Of a stretch of 64,000 bases of DNA, positions 60,225 to 64,000 are shown in pieces. This DNA is from Pacificitalea sp040119125. GTDB taxonomy: Bacteria > Pseudomonadota > Alphaproteobacteria > Rhodobacterales > Rhodobacteraceae. A model generated the notes under the pieces. The model was not told the DNA's origin. It made no database searches and saw nothing but the letters and a program-made list of their open reading frames with translations. Position 1 is the first letter of the stretch. Each line of letters starts with the position of its first letter. The position numbers were made by a program, and so were the translations under genes. The stretch covers positions 395,809 through 459,808 of the forward strand of contig JBEDTR010000017.1 of assembly GCA_040119125.1 (NCBI GenBank), read 5' to 3'.

Positions 60225-60788
60225 TTAGGCGGCCTTGTCGGTGCGGCTCCAGGCGAATTTCTCGAACGGCTTGTCGACCGGAGTTTTCGCCAGATGGTTG
60301 GTATAGTTGGACATCACCTTCTGCGCGTAGCCCAGCACAACGTCGAGCACATTGCGACGGGTGAAGCCCGCCTCAAGGAATGCGTCCACATCCGCATCAG
60401 CAACAAAGCCACGCTCGCGCACCAGCTTCAGCGTGAACTCGCGCAGCGCTTCCAGACGGGCATTCGGCAGCGGCGTCTCATCGCGCAGCGCATTGGTGAT
60501 CGCGTCATCGACGCCCATGCTTTTGGCGATGCCGGTATGGGCGGGCACGCAATAGGTGCACTCGTTTTCGACGTTGATGGTCTGCCAGACGACGGTCAGT
60601 TCATCCTTGTCGAATGTGGTTTCGGTGAACAGCTTATGCAGGGCCTGATAGCCTTCCAGCAGCTGCGGCGATTCCGCCATGATCGCGTGCAGGCCGGGAA
60701 TGCGGCCAAATCCCGCTTCGGATTTCGCCAGCAGCGGCTGGGATGCTTCGGGTGCGGTCTCGGTCGTGTGGCGGGTGAAATCGGTCAT
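60225..60788 (-). CDS. carboxymuconolactone decarboxylase/AhpD-like protein
   Basis: The 187-residue protein of the AhpD/CMD superfamily has the redox motif Cys77-x-x-Cys80-x-x-x-His84 in VENECTYCVPAHTG, preceded by the conserved Glu. Such proteins reduce peroxides or act as thiol-disulfide relays. The ATG follows AAGGAGCATTAC. It is divergent from a TetR gene, and the control region between them holds two matching palindromes, so its expression is very probably repressed by that regulator. Confidence 0.93.
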   Translation of the reverse strand: MTDFTRHTTETAPEASQPLLAKSEAGFGRIPGLHAIMAESPQLLEGYQALHKLFTETTFDKDELTVVWQTINVENECTYCVPAHTGIAKSMGVDDAITNALRDETPLPNARLEALREFTLKLVRERGFVADADVDAFLEAGFTRRNVLDVVLGYAQKVMSNYTNHLAKTPVDKPFEKFAWSRTDKAA

Positions 60789-60845
60789 GTAATGCTCCTT
60801 GCTCGGGGCCGGGGGTGGCCCTTGGATGGGTCAGACATATGATAT

Positions 60846-60885
60846 TTGAGCGATCACTCAATAGGTAATTTGAGCAATCACTCAA
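60846..60885. promoter_or_regulatory. pair of TetR operators between the AhpD-like and tetR genes
   Basis: TTGAG-CGATCA-CTCAA (60846-60861) and TTGAG-CAATCA-CTCAA (60870-60885) are two 16-bp perfect inverted repeats, 24 bp centre to centre. They differ in one base of the spacer. The placement between divergent starts fits repression of both genes. Confidence 0.85.
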
Positions 60886-60947
60886 AGGTGAGCAAGCCTG
60901 CGCTGGAAAGACGAGACAAATCCGACCCCAGAGCCTATTTAGGGATC

Positions 60948-61559
60948 ATGACACGCGCCCGTTCCTATGCCCCGGCCTATGACCGCGACGCCGCCCTTGA
61001 CGCGGCGGTGACCCTCTTTTGGAGGAAAGGCTACCACGCGACCTCGCTCAAGGATCTGGAAGCTGCGCTGCGCATGAAGCCCGGCAGCATCTACGCCGCA
61101 TTCAAAAGCAAGGAAGCCCTGTATCTGTCCGCGTTGGAACGATATTTCGAGCGTAACCGCGCAGGGCTCGGCGCGCTGCGCACGCAGTCAGGCTCCCCGC
61201 TTGGGGCGCTGGCGGATTTCCTGCGCGCCTTCGGTGCGCCACAGGCCGACGCGCCCGCCTGCCGCGCCTGCATGCTGATCAAGACCCTGCTCGACGTGAC
61301 CGAGGAAGACAGCGCCATCGGCGCACGGGCGCGGGATTACCTGAACCGGATGACCGAGGAAATCACCGCGCTATTTGCCGCCGCGCAGGCCGCCGGCGAG
61401 ATTTCCGCGCAGGCCGATATTGCCCGGCTGGCGCGGCGGTATCAGGCCGATATGACCGCCCTGCGGATCGAGGCGCATCGCCGGGGCGATCCCGCGCAAC
61501 TGGCGATGCTGGCCGATGATATGGCCCGCGATGTCGAGGCGCTGCGGCAGGTCAACTGA
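60948..61559 (+). CDS. TetR-family repressor
   Basis: The 203-residue regulator has the TetR helix-turn-helix at about 8-55 (ALDAAVTLFWRKGYHATSLK, DLEAALRMKPGSIYAAFKSK) and an all-helical ligand domain with two cysteines in ACRACMLIKTLLDVT. Those cysteines lie in a position known from relatives that sense electrophiles or oxidants. The ATG at 60948 gives a standard N-terminus. It most likely represses itself and the divergent AhpD-like gene. Confidence 0.93.
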   Translation: MTRARSYAPAYDRDAALDAAVTLFWRKGYHATSLKDLEAALRMKPGSIYAAFKSKEALYLSALERYFERNRAGLGALRTQSGSPLGALADFLRAFGAPQADAPACRACMLIKTLLDVTEEDSAIGARARDYLNRMTEEITALFAAAQAAGEISAQADIARLARRYQADMTALRIEAHRRGDPAQLAMLADDMARDVEALRQVN

Positions 61560-61621
61560 TAGCGGAGCGGGGCCTCTGCGCGCCCGTCCCCGTTGTCGCG
61601 CCCGCCGCGCCCCGGCCCGCG

Positions 61622-62299
61622 TCAGACCAGCCGCCCAGCCTCCAGCCGCACCCGACGGTCCATCCGCGCCGCAAGATCGAGGTTATGGGTCGCAATCAAA
61701 GCCGCCAGCCCGGTCTCCCGCACCAGCCCCATCAGCGCATTGAACACCGTGTCCGATGTCGCGGGATCGAGGTTGCCGGTGGGCTCATCCGCCAGCAACA
61801 GACGCGGCCCATTGGCCAGCGCCCGGCAGAAGGCGACGCGCTGCTGCTCGCCCCCCGACAGGGCCGAGGGCCGGTGATCGCCGCGCGCCTCCAGCCCGAC
61901 GGAGGCCAGCAACTCCCGCGCGCGGGCCTGCGCCGCCCGCGCACTGACCCCATTGGCCAGCTGCGGCAGGGTCACGTTTTCCAGCGCGGTGAATTCCGGC
62001 AGAAGGTGATGCGCTTGGTAGACAAACCCCACCTCGGCGCGGCGCGCCTCCGTCCGGCGGCGATCGCCCAGCCGGGTCATGTCCTGCCCGCCCAGATGCA
62101 CGCTGCCCGTATCGGCACTGTCGAGCAGCCCGGCGATATGCAGCAGCGTCGATTTTCCCGCCCCCGAAGGCGCGACCAGCGCCACGATTTCGCCCGGATG
62201 CAGGGTCAGGTCCGCGCCATCAAGCACCGTGACCGCATTGGGCCGGCCCTTGTTATAGGTCTTGGCGATGCCTTGCAGGCTCAGGATCGGTTCACTCAT
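61622..62299 (-). CDS. lolD: lipoprotein-releasing ABC transporter ATPase LolD
   Basis: The 225-residue ATPase powers LolCE in extracting lipoproteins from the inner membrane. Walker A is APSGAGKST (43-51), with Ala in place of the usual first Gly. The signature is LSGGEQQ (147-153) and Walker B is LLLADEPT (167-174). The start overlaps the end of the permease gene by eight bases. MacB-like export cannot be excluded by the ATPase alone, but the permease partner fits Lol. Confidence 0.94.
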   Translation of the reverse strand: MSEPILSLQGIAKTYNKGRPNAVTVLDGADLTLHPGEIVALVAPSGAGKSTLLHIAGLLDSADTGSVHLGGQDMTRLGDRRRTEARRAEVGFVYQAHHLLPEFTALENVTLPQLANGVSARAAQARARELLASVGLEARGDHRPSALSGGEQQRVAFCRALANGPRLLLADEPTGNLDPATSDTVFNALMGLVRETGLAALIATHNLDLAARMDRRVRLEAGRLV

Positions 62300-63578
62300 A
62301 GCGCAGCGCCTCCACCGGGTTCATCCGCGCCGCACGGCGGGCCGGGAAAATCGTGATGACAAAGGACAGGCCCAGCGACAGCGCCACGGCGGAAATCACA
62401 TCGCCCAATTGCAGCTCCGCCGGCAGGCGGTAGATGCCGCGGATCGAGGCATCCCAGACCTCCCCCCCCGAGGCGCCGTTGACGAAGGCAAGGATCGGGT
62501 CGAAATAGACCGCAAACAGGCAGCCGAGCACCACGCCCGCCGCCGTGCCCACCAATCCGACCAGCGCGCCGCAGAGGAAAAACACCCGCAGCACCGCGCC
62601 TTCGGTCAGGCCCATCGTGCGCAGGATGCCAATGTCGCGGCCCTTGTTTTTCACCAGCATCACCAGCCCCGAGATGATGTTGAGCGAGGCGATCAGAACC
62701 AGCACCGACATCAGCACGAACATCACCGTGTCTTCGATCTGCAACGCCGACAGGAACGCGCCCGACGCATCGCGCCATGTCCACAGCAAGGTCCGGTCGC
62801 CGCCCGCCATCAGCAGCGCAGTGGCCATCTGATCGACGCGGTCGGGGTTTTCGACCATGACCTCCAACTCATCGGCGCCGCCTTCGCGGTTGAAATAGCT
62901 CTGCGCCTCGGCAAACGGCAGATAGACCCGCGTGCGGTCGATATCGTAGCGCCCGGCCTGAAAGATATAGGTGACCTCATAGACATTGACGCGCGGGGTG
63001 GTGCCAAAGGGCGTCTTGACCCCGTTGGGGGAGATCAGCTTGACCTTATCCCCGACCTCCGCGCCCAGTTCCTGCGCCACGCCCCAGCCGATGGCGACCC
63101 CGTCATCGAGCCGGTTGGCGTCGCCTCGGAATTGATCGGGATTGGCAATGCGCGGGATGGTCAGAAGATCCTCCTGCGAGATGCCATAGACCTCGACCCC
63201 CGCATTGCGATTGCCGAGCGAGGCCATGACCTGCCCCTTGATCAGCGGCGCGGCGCGGGTCACGCCCGGCACCTCGCGCACGCGTTCGGCCATCGCCTCG
63301 TAATCGGTGATGACGCGGCTGGTCTGCCCGGTCGCGGACACGTCGATGGTCTGGTAGATGGTGACATGGGCATTCGCGCCAAGGATCGTGTCGACGAATT
63401 CCGATCTGAAGCCCGCGCGCACCGCCATGGTGATGATCAGCGCGGCCACGGCGAGCGTGATCCCGACGAGCGAAATCCACGTCATCACGGACACGCCGCC
63501 CTCGGCGCGTTTCGCCCGCAGGTAGCGCCACGCGATCATCCATTCGAACCCCGAAAAGGGGCGGGTCCGCCCTGCCAT
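62292..63578 (-). CDS. lipoprotein-releasing ABC transporter permease (LolC/LolE)
   Basis: The 428-residue permease begins FEWMIAWRYLRAKRAEGGVS, the LolC/E hallmark. It has four membrane segments: one near residues 30-55 (WISLVGITLAVAALIITMAV), then a large periplasmic domain, and three at the C-terminus (TVMFVLMSVLVLIASLNIIS and so on). Alphaproteobacteria commonly use one hybrid permease for both LolC and LolE. It forms an operon with lolD. Confidence 0.94.
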   Translation of the reverse strand: MAGRTRPFSGFEWMIAWRYLRAKRAEGGVSVMTWISLVGITLAVAALIITMAVRAGFRSEFVDTILGANAHVTIYQTIDVSATGQTSRVITDYEAMAERVREVPGVTRAAPLIKGQVMASLGNRNAGVEVYGISQEDLLTIPRIANPDQFRGDANRLDDGVAIGWGVAQELGAEVGDKVKLISPNGVKTPFGTTPRVNVYEVTYIFQAGRYDIDRTRVYLPFAEAQSYFNREGGADELEVMVENPDRVDQMATALLMAGGDRTLLWTWRDASGAFLSALQIEDTVMFVLMSVLVLIASLNIISGLVMLVKNKGRDIGILRTMGLTEGAVLRVFFLCGALVGLVGTAAGVVLGCLFAVYFDPILAFVNGASGGEVWDASIRGIYRLPAELQLGDVISAVALSLGLSFVITIFPARRAARMNPVEALRYE

Positions 63579-63700
63579 CTGCCTGTCCCATCTGCCAATT
63601 ATGATGCGCGCGGACCCTGAGCGAAGCGGCGCGCGGGGTCAAGGTTGCGCGGCCTTCGCGGCGCGTCACTTCGGGGTGTTGGCGGGGTGACGGGGCTGTC

Positions 63701-63867
63701 CGCGCAACGAAAGGCCCGCGCCCTCCCTCGGGTGGGCGGTCGCTGCGCTGGAGGTGAGCGGTTTATGTCAAAGCCCCGGACGAGGCTTGTGCGGTGAATG
63801 AGATCGCCAAAGCGCCCTCCCATGGGGGAGGAGGGGCTGGACGCCCTCGGCCACCTGCGGGGCCCGG
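63701..63867. repeat. 167-bp tandem repeat, copy 1
   Basis: The unit starts CGCGCAACGA and includes GTGAGCGGTTTATGTCAAAG, CCCCGGACGAGGCTTGTGCG, GTGAATGAGATCGCCAAAGC and GCCCTCCCATGGGGGAGG. Short internal palindromes (CCTCCCATGGGGGAGG) are visible. It has no close sequence match to the 205-bp family, although both contain TTTATG and CAAAGCGCC. Confidence 0.85.
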
Positions 63868-64000
63868 CGCGCAACGAGAGGACCGCGCCCTCACTCGGGG
63901 GGGCGGTCGGGGCGCTAGGGGTGAGCGGTTTATTTGAAAGCCCCGGACGAGGCTTGTGCGGTGAATGAGATCGCCAAAGCGCCCTCCCATGCGGGAGGGA
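63868..64000. repeat. 167-bp tandem repeat, copy 2, cut by the window edge
   Basis: The copy starts CGCGCAACGA at 63868 and is nearly identical to copy 1 over its last 80 bases, including CCCCGGACGAGGCTTGTGCG and the AATGAGATCGCCAAAGC block. The sequence ends inside the unit, so more copies may follow. Confidence 0.85.

Larger units (their letters stand above)
63579..64000. other. right edge, no gene; tandem repeat
   Basis: The first 120 bp hold the lolC/E upstream region. From 63701 on, a 167-bp unit repeats and runs off the window. Open frames on the minus strand through it are Arg/Pro-rich shadows. Confidence 0.7.

Overview
The window is a high-GC chromosomal segment of an alphaproteobacterium, most likely of the Rhodobacteraceae (Roseobacter/Paracoccus side). 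Supporting this are the short ProRS without an editing insertion, the UreE-YrhK-UreF-UreG order, a caa3-type oxidase with fused subunits I and III, TRAP-type uptake, DUF1127 and DUF1194 proteins, ThyX, and dense GTGA/ATGA gene overlaps. I see no tRNA, rRNA, CRISPR array, prophage or intact insertion sequence. Most of it reads as core genome with a few accessory modules.

Layout. 0.3-6 kb (minus): old yellow enzyme, a very acidic repeat-rich OmpA-family protein, and a MoxR ATPase/CoxE-like VWA pair. 6.5-7.5 kb: an uncharacterised protein with an alpha/beta-hydrolase-like fold motif but no nucleophile serine. 7.6-10 kb (minus): ureE, a YrhK-like membrane protein, ureF, ureG, without urease structural genes beside them. 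12-18.4 kb (plus): lysC-ptsP, a tandem array of about 205-bp repeats, then aspS. 18.5-26 kb: a 22-residue cationic microprotein, a TusA-like protein, an SDR, an aminotransferase, BolA-GrxD, a DUF1800-DUF1501 pair and a GNAT. 26-29.9 kb: LysR regulator divergent from gcdH and a CoA-transferase (glutaryl-CoA degradation).

29.9-36 kb is a coherent catabolic module: TRAP transporter dctPQM with an AroE-family dehydrogenase on minus, two GntR regulators, and a type II dehydroquinase on plus. Shared sequence motifs at both predicted promoters suggest joint control. I infer uptake and oxidation of quinate, shikimate or a relative. 36-42.3 kb is a tightly overlapping caa3-type cytochrome oxidase operon (subunit II with cytochrome c, fused I-III, a small membrane protein, CtaG, a triheme cytochrome c). 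42.3-45.5 kb: base-excision glycosylase, carboxylesterase, HNH protein, ThyX.

45.7-48.1 kb holds a lipoprotein with a TbpB-like barrel next to a Slam-family outer-membrane protein, i.e. a predicted type XI secretion pair; this is the best candidate for an under-described system here. 48-64 kb: glyoxalase I, VWA-like DUF1194, a nuclease-like EEP protein with a soluble TerB-DnaJ protein, proS, an M20 amidohydrolase, a YeeE transporter, a PQQ-type sugar dehydrogenase, a glycosyltransferase, VOC and AhpD-like proteins, a TetR regulator with two visible operators, and lolD-lolC/E. The 205-bp repeat family recurs in inverse orientation at 54 kb, and an unrelated 167-bp tandem repeat runs off the right edge.
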